Source: Trichostrongylus colubriformis (taxonomy: Eukaryota; Nematoda; Chromadorea; Rhabditida; Trichostrongylidae). From it: a stretch of 64,000 nt of DNA. Made by a program: the position numbers and the translations under genes. The number at the start of each line of letters is the position of its first letter. Positions within the stretch are counted from its first letter, which is position 1. Below the pieces are notes generated by a model. That model did no database searches, was not told the DNA's origin, and saw only the letters and a list, made by a program, of their open reading frames with translations. The stretch lies in NCBI GenBank assembly GCA_963978905.1, contig OZ022258.1, positions 58,915,638 to 58,979,637 of the forward strand. The letters run 5' to 3'. This document shows, one piece after another, positions 47,501 to 58,300 of this stretch.

Positions 47501-48978
47501 CGCAAAATCGTAGAATCACAAAACGCAAAACAGCGAAGTCTGACGGCGGACAAAGGAACTTCGTCTAATTTTATGTAATCGCTTTCATAACCCATCTATT
47601 ATAACGCCCCCAAAGCTCGCACTCGCTTCGCGCGTCTCGAGCAAATTTTTTGCCCTTGTTGCACACACACCCCCAACCCTATACCCCATACCTGAAGCGA
47701 TAGCACTGTCTTAGGTCCAGAGTAACGGTAAACGCCCCACACTTACCCATTTACGGCGCCTGAGCTCGAAGACATACAATCACACGCCGTCATACGAAAT
47801 CCTGACGTTAAGATACACAGCGCGAAAGCGCTGAGTCACGAGATGCCAAGTAAAAGACGGTAAAGGGAGAGAAGACATACACTGACTTACACGCCAGCCA
47901 TCGTTCGGTTTCAGAGTGAAAGATCTTGCAATTAGCACCCCCGCCTCTCACATTCTCCCAATTACCAAAAGATTGAGACACCAATCGGTGATGGAACGTG
48001 CTTAAGCGAAGAAGCAATCAGTGACTAGAGAATAGTCATTGTGCTCAATTTTGTAAACGAGATGAGTATCAAAGTTTTCAGCAAAACCTACAAACCTCTT
48101 TCATAACGGATAAATCAGCTGCGATGTAATCGACATTAGTTGGATTTCCGGTCTCCTTGACGATTTGATCTCGAGTCGCCTTTAAGCAGATGATTCTTAT
48201 CAAAAGAGACTCAATAAATTATTTTATTGACGGTGGCGGTATTTTTGCAGACTGTTTCAACTTAATTTCCCAGCGTCATATCACAATACTGATCGCCCAA
48301 ATGTGATCTGTAGCCGCTCACACCTTCCTCACAGGGACTGCTCACAAAATCAGAGTTCTGGCTGATCACGTCAAATCAGATGTTGGCTTTATTGCTTGCA
48401 TGCACAAATTCCATACAGGATATGGTTAATTACCTCATATCGGTCCATTGCTACACGACAAAATCAAATTTATCAGCTTCGCACACGTAGATAATGCGGA
48501 TGGAGGAGTGTAAGGCGTCAGACATATTCTCGAGCCTCTACTTCGGGGAATTTTCAACTGCGAACTGCTGTTCAAACTTCACAAAAAGAACGAATCATAA
48601 AGGGAAGCAATGGCTCGTTCTAAATAATTGAAAGTCTACCTTCCGACTTCCAATCTCCAATGTAAAGGCCGTACGGAACGAAATGAAAGAATGACTTGAA
48701 CTCCCGAAGGAGGTTCAAAGACTCTGAAGCGAATCCGTACCTATATGTTGCATGCGCATTTGATGACAATGTGCATTTAAATAGCGGGGATCGAAAAATT
48801 ATTCGAATAAATACGAACGAAGGGATGCAAAGAAAGCCACCTCGCACTTTTCCTCACTTCGCCCGTGAATGATGACTCGATTATCCGGATGCGCAGCTAA
48901 ATCGGTAGCAGTCTGCTTTCCGATGCCATCTGTCGAGCCTGTGATCAGAATCGTCCTTTTGAACGATGATCCTGGCAT
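41528..48978 (-). CDS. Short-chain dehydrogenase/reductase (SDR), retinol-dehydrogenase-like
   Basis: Exons 1-4 are 48841-48978, 48096-48179, 47031-47153 and 42120-42223; their phases join perfectly. Exon 1 (starts [20 protein letters not shown]) holds the NAD(P)-binding TGxxxGIG. Exon 2 includes YIAADLS. Exon 3 has LLCNAG, the SDR NAG motif. Exon 4 ([13 protein letters not shown]) ends in VVVGSVLHS with the catalytic Ser. Exon 5a, 41803-41969, carries LDWSD and [13 protein letters not shown], giving the catalytic Tyr and Lys. Exon 6a, 41528-41658, ends [20 protein letters not shown]. The total is about 248 residues. The donor of exon 5a and acceptor of 6a are the least certain, and VNVVELG replaces the usual VNVLEPG. 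The enzyme would be a soluble NAD(P)-dependent oxidoreductase; the substrate is unknown. Intron 3 is 4.8 kb of repeats. Confidence 0.85.
43142..44666. other. Inside SDR intron 3, no supported gene
   Basis: Several frames overlap on both strands at 43.5-44.0 kb (up to 128 codons), but none has a family motif. GCCTTCACACTTTGCGCCGGC near 44070 is an M2 MITE end. Confidence 0.4.
44671..44931. mobile_element. MITE, family M6 (GGCTGGCGCACACTACTG ends)
   Basis: CCAGTTGGCTGGCGCACACT at the left mirrors AGTGTGCGCCAGCCAACCGG at the right. Flanks read TATAA and TATAT, consistent with a TA-type target. Single ends of this family occur at 7117, 12786 and 46330. Confidence 0.88.
44939..45240. repeat. Dispersed repeat P, copy 2
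   Basis: GTGGGCCGCATGCAGAGTTTCA and GGAGACGCATTGTAAG match copy 1 at 37.1 kb. Confidence 0.75.
45177..46616 (+). repeat. Direct repeat pair 45177-45379 and 46423-46616
   Basis: Both units run from TGGAACGCGACCTTATAACA through CTAGAGCCGGTATCACAGG and GGAAGGGGGACGAACAG to CATGGTATCTGTCACTT, differing by scattered changes and small indels. Both are preceded by an M6 right end. Between them lies the GC-rich repeat block in reverse orientation. Confidence 0.9.
45495..46130 (-). repeat. GC-rich dispersed repeat block, inverted orientation
   Basis: GGTAGGCGGAGCGTGCACTG, GACCAAGCTAAGCTCCTCCC and GAGTTTCTGGAAGTCATGAG are reverse complements of phrases in the block at 7480-8150. At least two to three units are present. 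Confidence 0.8.
47395..47549. mobile_element. MITE, family M1, copy 2
   Basis: GGCCGCCGTCAGACTTCGCA and the inverse GCGAAGTCTGACGGCGGA bound the element. The interior GCATTGCACAATCTCAAGG matches the copy at 407-554. It lies in SDR intron 2. Confidence 0.88.
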
Positions 48979-49005
48979 CAAACCTTAGCCGTTTGCACCC
49001 TGTTC

Positions 49006-49138
49006 GATGCTGGTCCTGAAATGAAAAGGAAGTTTTTAGCTTCTCCTCGACGTTACTACGAAATCGAAAGTTAGATGCTGGTCCTGAAATGAAAAGGAAG
49101 TTTTTAGCTTCTCCTCGACGTTACTACGAAATCGAAAC
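49006..49138. repeat. 68-bp tandem duplication including a splice acceptor
   Basis: The unit starting GATGCTGGTCCTGAAATG at 49006 repeats at 49074 with almost no change. On the minus strand each copy contains CCTTTTCATTTCAG, a textbook nematode acceptor, at 49016 and 49084. The nearer one lies 38 bp upstream of the SDR start codon at 48978. It could be a trans-splice site or the end of a 5' UTR intron. Confidence 0.95.
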
Positions 49139-49252
49139 AGCAACAACGAAGACCCGCCGAAGGCATTCATATTTCTATTGAGATACGCACAGAAAACAAT
49201 AAACAAAAGAAATGGCCGCGCAAGAACACAATGCAATCGAAGTTCCTAGCCA

Positions 49253-49640
49253 CTAAGTCTGAGGTTATACCTAGCGATTGTCCGGACCGCACGATCGATT
49301 TACCGCAAACTTGCAGACCGCGACGTACGCTACAGTAATTGTGTGCGCTACCCAGCTTTCGAATGCTTCGGTGCATCTGTGTATTGTGCATCATTCTTTT
49401 TCGATTCGTATGTGATTGCACGTTCGTGTAACATGCTTGTTTGTTTGATGTTTCACATAACGTGTTCTCCTTTCAGGACGATACAGGACATTTACGGAAG
49501 CATTCAAAAGCTGGGCAGTGCGCGCGCAACTATGTTGCGTGCATCGGAGCCTGCAACTTTGCGATAATTCGATCGTGCGGACCGTACAGGTCGTCTGGAG
49601 CGGACGGTGCGCCGAATCGCAAAGTATAACCTCAGTCTAG
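49253..49640. mobile_element. Foldback MITE with CTGAGGTTATAC ends
   Basis: The left AAGTCTGAGGTTATACCTAGCG and the right CGCAAAGTATAACCTCAGTCT are inverted. Inner mirrored pieces are GGACCGCACGATCGA / TCGATCGTGCGGACC and GCTTTCGAATGC / GCATTCAAAAGC. Confidence 0.8.
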
Positions 49641-51415
49641 GGCTGGGTAACCAAGAAACTCGATAATGGCGGTTATTACAACATATGTTAAAAAATAGGT
49701 CTGTACGAAGGATATTCGAATCAGAACTTCAATTGAACTGTATGAAGGACTTAGAAAGTCATGAAAATAACCGATCTCTATCGACTTGAAGTGGCTGCAA
49801 CGATAGTCCTACTTGACAAATGAAAGAATTCTTAAAAGTGGACCGCTTTCCACTCAGCTGACGCTTAGGTTTTTCTGCACTTCGTATTTGAGAAACAGCC
49901 GCTGGCGGCAGATTTCTTGAGGAAATGAAATTCGACCTCATTTCCATCGACTGCGAAAACGTGATTTTGAGTTCTTCAGCTACAAGACATTTCTTCGAAA
50001 GCAGCTGCTCCCTCCGGGGAAGCTGGAATTTTCAATTAGAAGAGATGATTGAGCCCTTCACAGCAACGAAATCAAAGCGAGCATGAAGAAATTCAAGCAT
50101 TCAATGACTCTGAATACTATTACTTTATAAACTTGGCCATATTAGCTTGCGACTCTAACCAGAGGTTAGTTGAAACGAGATTCAAAACCGTAAATTATAG
50201 AGTAAATAGTGGATGTAAATTGGCACCAATGAATGCATACAGTATGATGAAGCATGAATGATGCAAGAGAAGTTAGTCGAGGAGAAATCATTGCTAATGT
50301 CCAAACCACAGCTGTAGGAAATTCAGATTTTATTATTTCTCTCTGTAAGGCATGCGTATAAGCATTTGGTACTTTATGAGACTTCAGAACACAGATGGGA
50401 TCTCAGAGATGAAATCCTTTTACTTGCAACTAAAATCGAATTAGTGACGCTAAAGCTGGTCAATCAATTGGATTAAGGCTAAAGTGAGAAATGGGAAGTT
50501 AGTCAGGCCTTCTGTAACAACTCTCAACGTGACCCTTCCTACAACCGCTAATGCACTGCCATTCAATCAACCGAAAAAATCTTTTTCCACTGAGGCTGTT
50601 CAGTGTACTTTTTCCAGGAAATCGGGTAAAGGTAGAAAGCAAATAAAAACTGAATGCTCACAAAAGTAATTATTCATGTTATTGACTGACTCTCATCGAC
50701 GATTTGCGTTTTTCCATATAATCGATAGTAAAATCGAACACCTAGAAGGATTTTGAAAATAGATATTTCGGAACTTGGAAAAGCAAAGAATCGCGCCCAT
50801 GAATAGCAAAATAGAAATAAATGCAAAAGATTGTCAATACCAGCAGGAATGACAGCAATTGATGAGCCATGGCAAAGCGTGGATAATAGCATGCATGTCC
50901 ATAATGGGCTGCGATGGCAAAACAGCTTTAAGTGGTCTTCGCGGAAGCAGAGCACCAGACGGCGAAATCGGAGGAATGGCCTCGGAAAACTCCCTCATCT
51001 TCTCCTCCTTGTTGCTACTACCACCCGTAGGGCATTGGTGCTATAGCGTCGGAGAGAGTGTAGAGCGTGAGTGCGATTGCGACTAGTCGGTTCGATGGTC
51101 CCCAGTGGCCAACATAGGGGTGGGGTGAGCCAGTGGTTGTGTCGTCGTTCAGCGGCATCAACGCGAAAGCTGAGGCATACATGTCATATGAGCAACACGC
51201 TAGTGCACGCCCCTCTGTGTGGAAAAACGAAAAACAGCATCAGCGCCTGATCACCTCCAACCTCCTTCGAGACCTCAGCTCCCCCCAGAATATCTGCACC
51301 CAACCAACAATTGAGACCCGCCAGGGTTGGATTGAGCGACCAGCATCCCGGAAAGATCGATTTCACTCATGTTTTTGGTTAGGAACAATATAAAAGACTA
51401 ATAAGACAGTGAGCT
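49641..51415. other. Intergenic, no supported gene
   Basis: Frames at 50049-50261 and 51133-51393 are open but lack motifs. Nothing else is recognised. Confidence 0.4.
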
Positions 51416-51848
51416 AACTTCAACACCAGGAACATTTGCCGTGAACAAGTCGGATTGGAGGCCGGTGACCGGTGACTGACTACCACCGTAACCTCCGTTG
51501 TCACTGGGGCGCGAATAAGAATTGGAGCAGGAGTGACAATCACCTTTAAGGTTTCAGATCGATTCTCCAAACGCACTGTGCAATCAGCAGATCTCGTGCA
51601 TGCGTTTCATGTTTGTTTTTTTATGATGTGAATCAATGGGGATGCACATGGAACGCAGTGGAACACCGAGAGGTGGTACAAGGTCCTGCGCTCAGCTTCA
51701 TTGAAACGGTGATGAGCAAGACAAGGTCCTAACCTGGCAGCAAGTGCAACGGCGACATACTCACGTAATCGCGAGCGATCTGATACATGTATTCTGACAC
51801 CGAAATATAGAGCGCCATGATGCGTGTACCAGTATGAGCCAGAACCAT
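51416..51848 (-). CDS. Candidate exons of an unrecognised gene
   Basis: The first exon, 51765-51848, starts ATG (MVLAHTGTRIMALYISVSEY) and ends in phase 0 before a strong donor, GTGAGTATG. The frame is also open upstream of that ATG for about 20 codons. A second open stretch, about 51419-51562, ends before GTTAGC and is open in two frames. One, in phase 0, reads VIVTPAPILIRAPVTTEV; the other reads NGGYGGSQSPVTGL. Which is right cannot be decided by eye. No family is recognised. Confidence 0.3.
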
Positions 51849-52255
51849 GGTCAACTCACTTTTGAGAGGAAGTTTCAATGAAGGGTTTTTTGTCAGTGGA
51901 AGGCCCTCTTTTTTTCTAGCGTGATGATTTGTGATGATGCACTACACTAGCTAAGAAAGGGAAATGAAAACTGCCACGAGTAAGCCAAAGCATTCAGATG
52001 ATGCAATGGGGTGGTTTGAGGAGACCTCGGGAGTCCACTGTGCCCGACACTATTTTTGCCAAGGCATTTGCCTGAGCCTTAACTTTGGTTAGAGGAAAAC
52101 CTCTAGACCTGCAATTGAGGCTCAGCTAAAAATGCAATACTCTTGGGGGTACATACCGATAATCAGTCGGATTAACCGACTAACGCCGGTCAATCCTCCT
52201 GCGGCCCTAGGGGCGGTTTCGCTGCCCCTCAATGCTGGCTTCCGGCTTTGTAAGG

Positions 52256-52823
52256 ACGCAGTCATGCTTTACGTGTCTGCGTTATTTGACGCCGGCACCG
52301 GCGTAATTGACGCAATCATGTGCCTGCCGTAGACGACGGCGTGAATCTGTGAGGCCCTGTTCACAGTTTTGGAATTTGCGGAATTGCAGAGTTGCCGAGT
52401 TTGCGGAATTGTGCAGAGAAGGATAGGTACGCATCGACCGGGAGAATTGCGGAATTTGCGGAAATGAAGAATTGTGGAAAGCGTCGATATGTATCTAATG
52501 CTTTTCCGCAAACTCCACAATCCTGCATTTCCACTATTCCACAAATTCCGCGATTCTCCCAATCGATGCGGATCTTTATCGTTTCCCGCGATTCTGCAAT
52601 TCCGAAAATTTAACAACTGTGAACACAGCCTAACGCGCACCTCTTGTAAAACGCTCGGCACTATGTCAAAATTCAAAATCTAAGTCGTAGGCTCTCGCTA
52701 CGATCACCTTACCGTGGTGTAGTTGAGCCGCGTTTTGCAAACGGTGCGCGTTATCAGACTGACAGCGTCGTCTGCGTCAGGAACATAGTCGCGTTAATTT
52801 TAATCGGCGTCAATTGACGCGGA
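52256..52823. mobile_element. Foldback element related to 2389-2733, interrupted
   Basis: GCAGTCATGCTTTACGTGTC near 52259 mirrors GGAGACGTAAAGCATGATCC near 52820. GACGCCGGCACCGGCGTAAT and TGTGCCTGCCG resemble the left arm of the foldback at 2.4 kb. A separate MITE sits inside at 52352-52632. Confidence 0.65.
52352..52632. mobile_element. MITE M5 nested in a foldback element
   Basis: The ends are GGCCCTGTTCACAGTTTTGG and, inverted, AACTGTGAACACAGCC. The interior is rich in TTGCGGAATT / AATTCCGC repeats that pair with each other, giving a strong hairpin. Confidence 0.88.
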
Positions 52824-53499
52824 GACGTAAAGCATGATCCCGGCCCTAGCCTCCGACCACCACCGGCTTTGACTGACACTACGAGGGTGCCAAGCCCACT
52901 TACAACCCTTGCCCATTCAAGACGATCCCCTTTCAAGGCAGTAGTAGGCACTGTTGAGCCGTGTATGGGAAGAGAGCCGATGTGTTCAGTAATACAGAAG
53001 TGAAGGAACGGTCGAAAGCATGAGAGTAAGGCCCTCCTTCCACCGATGATCCCGAGGTCAGACACGATGAATAGGGGCGAGACACCTTGAGATGGGCAGT
53101 CGAGAGATGCGTCCTTTCCAAAGCTCAGCGACGCTCCTTTCATGGCAAAATTGCCACGTATAATTTTCTCAAACCTGTAGCTTTCATCTGGCGACTCAAT
53201 TCGAAAACTTTATTACCTACGGTACCTTATTGCCGTCACTTTAAAGTTATATTACACTTAATAATGTTCACCTTAGCCCATGTACGCGTCGTCACCTTCC
53301 ATGACTCCTTTACCCGATAAGAAAGGAGCGATAACAGATAGCTATGAGTACTCGAGCTAACGTTTTTGCATCCATGATTACTTTCCATGACTCCCCACTC
53401 ACTCTCTTTTTAGGAAACGGGAAAAATCTTACTGCATATCCCACTTATATCTAGGCCCCACTGGAGCCTAACAGCGCATTTTTTAAGCACCCTCCATTG

Positions 53500-54960
53500 A
53501 GGGCACTCTCTGCCCTACTAGGCGGGCTTCTTTTGTTCCGGGAGTGCCTTGACTTCAACCCATCGCCTTTGCAATTTGTCTTTCAGTAGTTCGGAATTTC
53601 GTGACAGACAGACGGTTAGACGAAAAGAACGATAAAGCCTAATGTGCGCCCACATCCCAACTTCTCCCCGCGTCTGTGCCTTTTGAGCTTTGGTTGAGTG
53701 GGCTTTTTGTCCCATTCACCACCTATCCCACAATGACCCGGTCTATACAGATTGACCTTCAGATAGTTTCAGATTTCATGACAGACTGACAAACTAAGCC
53801 CATTAGGCCATTACGACTGGGTACCGGAGCGACTGCGCAGACCATGAGGAGGGTAGGAGTTACTTTACTCTCAGCTCGCCGCGCAAGCTTAGCATCCAAA
53901 AGTTGCTTAAGACCATTTGAAATGAGTAACTCGCCGTATTTACTAGATTTAAAACCCTCTGTTCCTGTGATGGCTCATGCCTCTACTTTTGATGATATGC
54001 CTTATAATCTGAGTCCACATCCCTTTAATTTCGATTCCTCTGCGCAGAATTGGCGCTTTCGATCAGTATCGGTCGGTAGCCTATGACCCTGCAAAATCTT
54101 TACTTCTGCGACTTCACCCATTTCCAATCATTTAAGAATTCGGTCCAGTAGCCGTTACCTGTTTCCTGCGCAAAACCGATACTTTCTCTTTTATTCAGTC
54201 TATGGAGCATTTCGGAGAGTAACTGGTATTTTTGTAGCGAGTATCGCCATTGAAATGCGCTCCTCTCCGCAAAGGGAGATCTCCTCTAGCTGCTCCATTG
54301 AAGCGCTGTTCACATAAGCCCATCTTTCCCCACGCGTGGGCTGTTTTTGGGATTCAAGCGAGGACTCAAGTTCGAACGTCGGGCAATTAAGTGCAAGCCC
54401 CACCCACGGTAGACGGAGCTGGGATTAGTCTTATTGCTCAGTACGCATAGCTTGGCCCCTACCCAATTCTAATTTGGCCGACCTTTACGTTCCTATCTTG
54501 CTTCTTATATCCTCCGTGTTTGGTGAGCCCTTACCAAATTCTAATTTGTCCGAGCTTCACAGACTAATTCCTGACCTTTTCGGTCTTTAGAACCCAAGCG
54601 AAGACTTGAATTTGGCACCCATCCATTTCAGTGCAAGCCCCGGCCAAGGTACACGGCTGCCCGACCTCTCTAGGTCCATTCCAAACATGCTTCTTATGTG
54701 CTCCGTACTAGGTTGTCCCTTGTTCAATTGTAACTTGTCCGTCATCAACAGACCCATTGCCGACCGTCCCGATTTTCGGCACCTGAGCGAGGTCTCAAAT
54801 TTGAGCACCGGCTATTTCCGCGCGAGCCCCAACCACAGTGGGCGGAATCAGGCTTGGTTCCAATGTGCTCTGCACGCTCGAGTCAGCCCCTAGCCAATCC
54901 TAACTTGTCCGCTCTCTACACGCCACAATTTAGATAAGAATAAGATCACGAATATGACAT
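53500..54960 (+). repeat. GC-rich dispersed repeat block, diverged
   Basis: Units recur with phrases such as AGTGCAAGCCCCACCCACGG, AATTCTAATTTGTCCG, TCTTATGTGCTCCGTAC and GCGAGGACTCAAG. The theme resembles the block at 7.5-8.15 kb. Short frames inside are not called. Confidence 0.6.
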
Positions 54961-55138
54961 ACGTTTGATGTTGGCGCCACTTTGGTGCACATGCAACAAA
55001 TTGGGGCAGCAGCTATTTTTCGCAATTTCGTTTAAAATTGTTATATGGTGGCGACTCATTACGTGATCATGGATATGACATTGGTTTTCAGTGCAGGCGC
55101 GTCAAGATTGCGCCAGACATGTTCGTTTTGCTGCAGTA

Positions 55139-55270
55139 CTTGCAGTCCATTCCGGAGATCCTGATAGGGCGTGGCCTGAGTGAGAGTGTGAGACGGGGTG
55201 AGGGAGTTAGATACACTCTCATCCAAGTCCGTAGGAACACGCCCTATTGAGCGCTCCGAAATGGACTCTA
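55139..55270. mobile_element. MITE, family M3, copy 3
   Basis: TGCAGTCCATTCCGGAGATC and the inverse CGAAATGGACTCTA bound GATAGGGCGTGGCC and the GACGGGGTGAGGG core in the opposite orientation to copies 1 and 2. Confidence 0.85.
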
Positions 55271-55348
55271 TTGGCTGGAAAGTACCAAAGTAAAGTGTAT
55301 GAAAGAGACAGCGGGAAAATGACGCTCTCCATAGTACCCTAAATTTCG

Positions 55349-55399
55349 CCCAAGCCTTCAAAGAGAAGGAAAGGCTTCCTTCCTTCTCAAAGGCTTGGG
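55349..55399. repeat. Short hairpin
   Basis: CCCAAGCCTT pairs with AAGGCTTGGG, and GAGAAGGAA pairs with TTCCTTCTC, around an 8-base loop with a small bulge. It could be a pre-microRNA-like hairpin or a MITE remnant; nothing else supports either. Confidence 0.6.
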
Positions 55400-58300
55400 A
55401 AAACTTGCGCGAACAGTGTGGTGCTATAATAGCACTGTAATGGAACAAAGAGCAACGAAATTTTCTTTTATCAATCAGCGGTGTCTGGAGTGATGACAGC
55501 TGAATAGTGGCAAATTTCGTGAATACTGTGGAAAGTGACATATTTAGGAACCAGGCAGGCACAGTACTACGTGAAAACAATTATGTGATGGGGAAACGTC
55601 GTTACTGACCAACCGTATCGAAGAAATCCATATCGCACAGTTCCACATTGTAAGTGCAATACTGAGCGCTCGCCCAACTGGTATCTCTACAAATACCTAT
55701 CCCTATTTGGGATTCCACGTAATTCGGCGGTGGGAACATCCCGTGCTACTGATAAAAAGTCAAAATACATATAGCCATAAGAACGTGACTCGACAATGAC
55801 AATGCGGTGAACTGGAGTGCGACAAAAAGTGATTTGTTAGAGCACAACGTGAGTGAATCTGCCGTCGAACTGTACCAGTGTATGGTTGTAATCCAAGGCA
55901 AGCGGTGTCTACCTACATAGCCGATATTTTCAAACCGAAAGATCAAGTCGAAATAACAGCTTTAACTTGCCAAATTTTCTCAGTAACTTATAGCCTGCCG
56001 AGAAATCGTTAAAACTTGTCATAAATATAATGAGAGAGAAGCTCGACTACACAGTGATATCGGTGTCGGAGGCAGGGACACAGCTGCGCCGTATTTTTCG
56101 CCATTCTTGGGAGAGTGTGTATGCGCATGGCCTTGCCGCACATGTCACTAAAACCACTGTACCAGCTTGAGTGACTTGAAAGTATTTCGCTATCGCTTTC
56201 GTGACACGAGCCATGCATTCAAATTTCATTCGAACTCGTGTATATGTTGCACTTGAGTGCGAGTTAGTCGCTTATACAGCGTAAATGGGATCAATCCGTA
56301 TACAGGGCAGCGCTTTTGTCTATCAAGTCAAATGGCTCGGTCACCCCTACGTCGTAGCCCGAACGAGATAAGATCACACACGCATATAATACCAGTGCAC
56401 CATACCCTTCTTCAAACCTCTTCACAAGTAAGGCTGCCCAGACCGAAACGAATGGTGGGTTGAAATCACTTGAACAATCTTCGAAAATTCGGGACTTGCC
56501 TAAGTCAGTGTGGGAAGAGCTAAGCTACGACACTCACACTGGTGAATTTCATTGAGTCATATTTCTCATCACAGCGTGTCGCGTAAAGCGCGTTGTGTTC
56601 GAGCTAGAGGCCACTAGAGCTGGGTTCTCAAGTGTTCATGGCCACTACACACGGTACTCCTAGCACCATGCACTCACTTGTTGGTACCGAACTACAGCGA
56701 CGCCCCTACCTCGCACATCAATTGTGTCACACGCCGCATGTCGCGATGCGATATCTTGACTTATAAGTAGACACCCCACACACACGCTCGTCGTTCACGA
56801 GATCCCATGGCGTTGTAATCGTAGGATGTTCATACGTTAAGACGGTGAAAACTAAGGCCAACAAAGATTCGCCTTTATAAACCAGAAACCCACTTGTCAG
56901 ACCGGTGCGGAACGAGGAATATACTTACTTAAACGATGTTAGTCGAGGAACATCACTGACGAGTTCAACACTTCCCATTGCTTAAACGCAGCGAGGAATG
57001 GGACTCATAAAAAGATCTCTGCATGAAGTGCTGTTGTGCGAGCGCTGAATGTTTGAAATGGCTATACACAGGAATAGTGAACAACACGAGAATCGCTGGG
57101 CTTCAAAGCTGCAAACAAATGTTAGCGAGGGAAAATTTCATGCCAAAGCGACGCGTGAACACCATAAACGATGTGTATCCAAACGGAGTCGAAACAGCTG
57201 CGCCGATTCGAAAAACGGTGGTCGCTATTCAATCCGTATATACAACGGCACGAAGTGGTTAAGTGCCGACAACTAATCCGCAAGTCAATAACCACGAGCG
57301 CGAATGTGTAGAAAGTCTGAGGAGCAAAGTTCGCACCAACTCCCTTGATCCTTAAAGACAGCATTAGGGGTAATGCGGTAATGGAGAAATCCCTAGAAGA
57401 AGTAACTAACATGGTAGTCCTGGGCCTAAGAAGGCTATCTGTGCCGAAATCCCGGTGAAAAAGCGCCCCTCCAAGCTGTAGAAACCCTCCAAAACGCCGC
57501 AACCATGCAGCGGTCCCGCTTCCCGATGACGTAATTCCCGATTGACTGAGGTGGGAGCGGCCAAGAAGATGCGGCGGGATCGAAGGTTTTGCGGCGCGCT
57601 TTGGCTGTTTCAGCTTGAAGCTCACTCCAAAAAGTAGATCCTGTCGTTTTTCCAAACATTCCCTTGTGTTTACTTGGCAACATGCCAATGGGAAACTAGA
57701 TCAGACTACTCGCCTGTTGACGGGAAGGTCGTCCGGGTCGAGAATCAACGGTGGGAAGGGGGTCCTATTTCTCGGGTATTTGGCCATTTCCATCTGTTTT
57801 TTCTCCACTATCCTGTTACTAGGCATCCCGACTTTCATATGCACTATTTCTTTAACTTTTCGTCCGACTTTCCCCTAATGCTGCCTTTAACGGCGAATCA
57901 CGACAGACTTCACAAAATTGATAATAAAACGCTAACATCGAGTCCTCTTCCAAAACGCACAATACATCCCATTTTCATTGAAAAATGCGAATCTTTTGGA
58001 TGAGGTTTGGAATTGCGCACAAGCGCACAGAGCAAGCAACATTGTTTGTAGTTTCTACTTATTTGTAATCGCAGACACTGGGGTACTGACTAGTCATTTT
58101 CGAAGGGACTTATCCATCAGAAACTGATCGTATGAACCACGCAAATATGACACCCAACCTTCGACGACAGCAGTTCCTTCCTCTTCACAAATACATCAGC
58201 AGGTCTCACTGACGCACAGAGACCTATCTTCAGATGACCTTAATCGGAAACTGCATGATGGGCCAAAGAGCTGATGCTCCCGTGATTTTTATGCCTTTCA

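Noticed and set aside
52754..53143. 129-codon minus-strand frame
   Set aside because: Part of it is the foldback element end, and a competing frame is open. No motif.
55059..55580. 173-codon minus-strand frame
   Set aside because: It runs straight through an M3 MITE and a hairpin, so it is not a natural gene.
57122..57688. Longest open frame in the window (188 codons, minus strand)
   Set aside because: It lies in GC-rich sequence where other frames are also open, has no domain motif, and shows no splice or start context. Probably chance.
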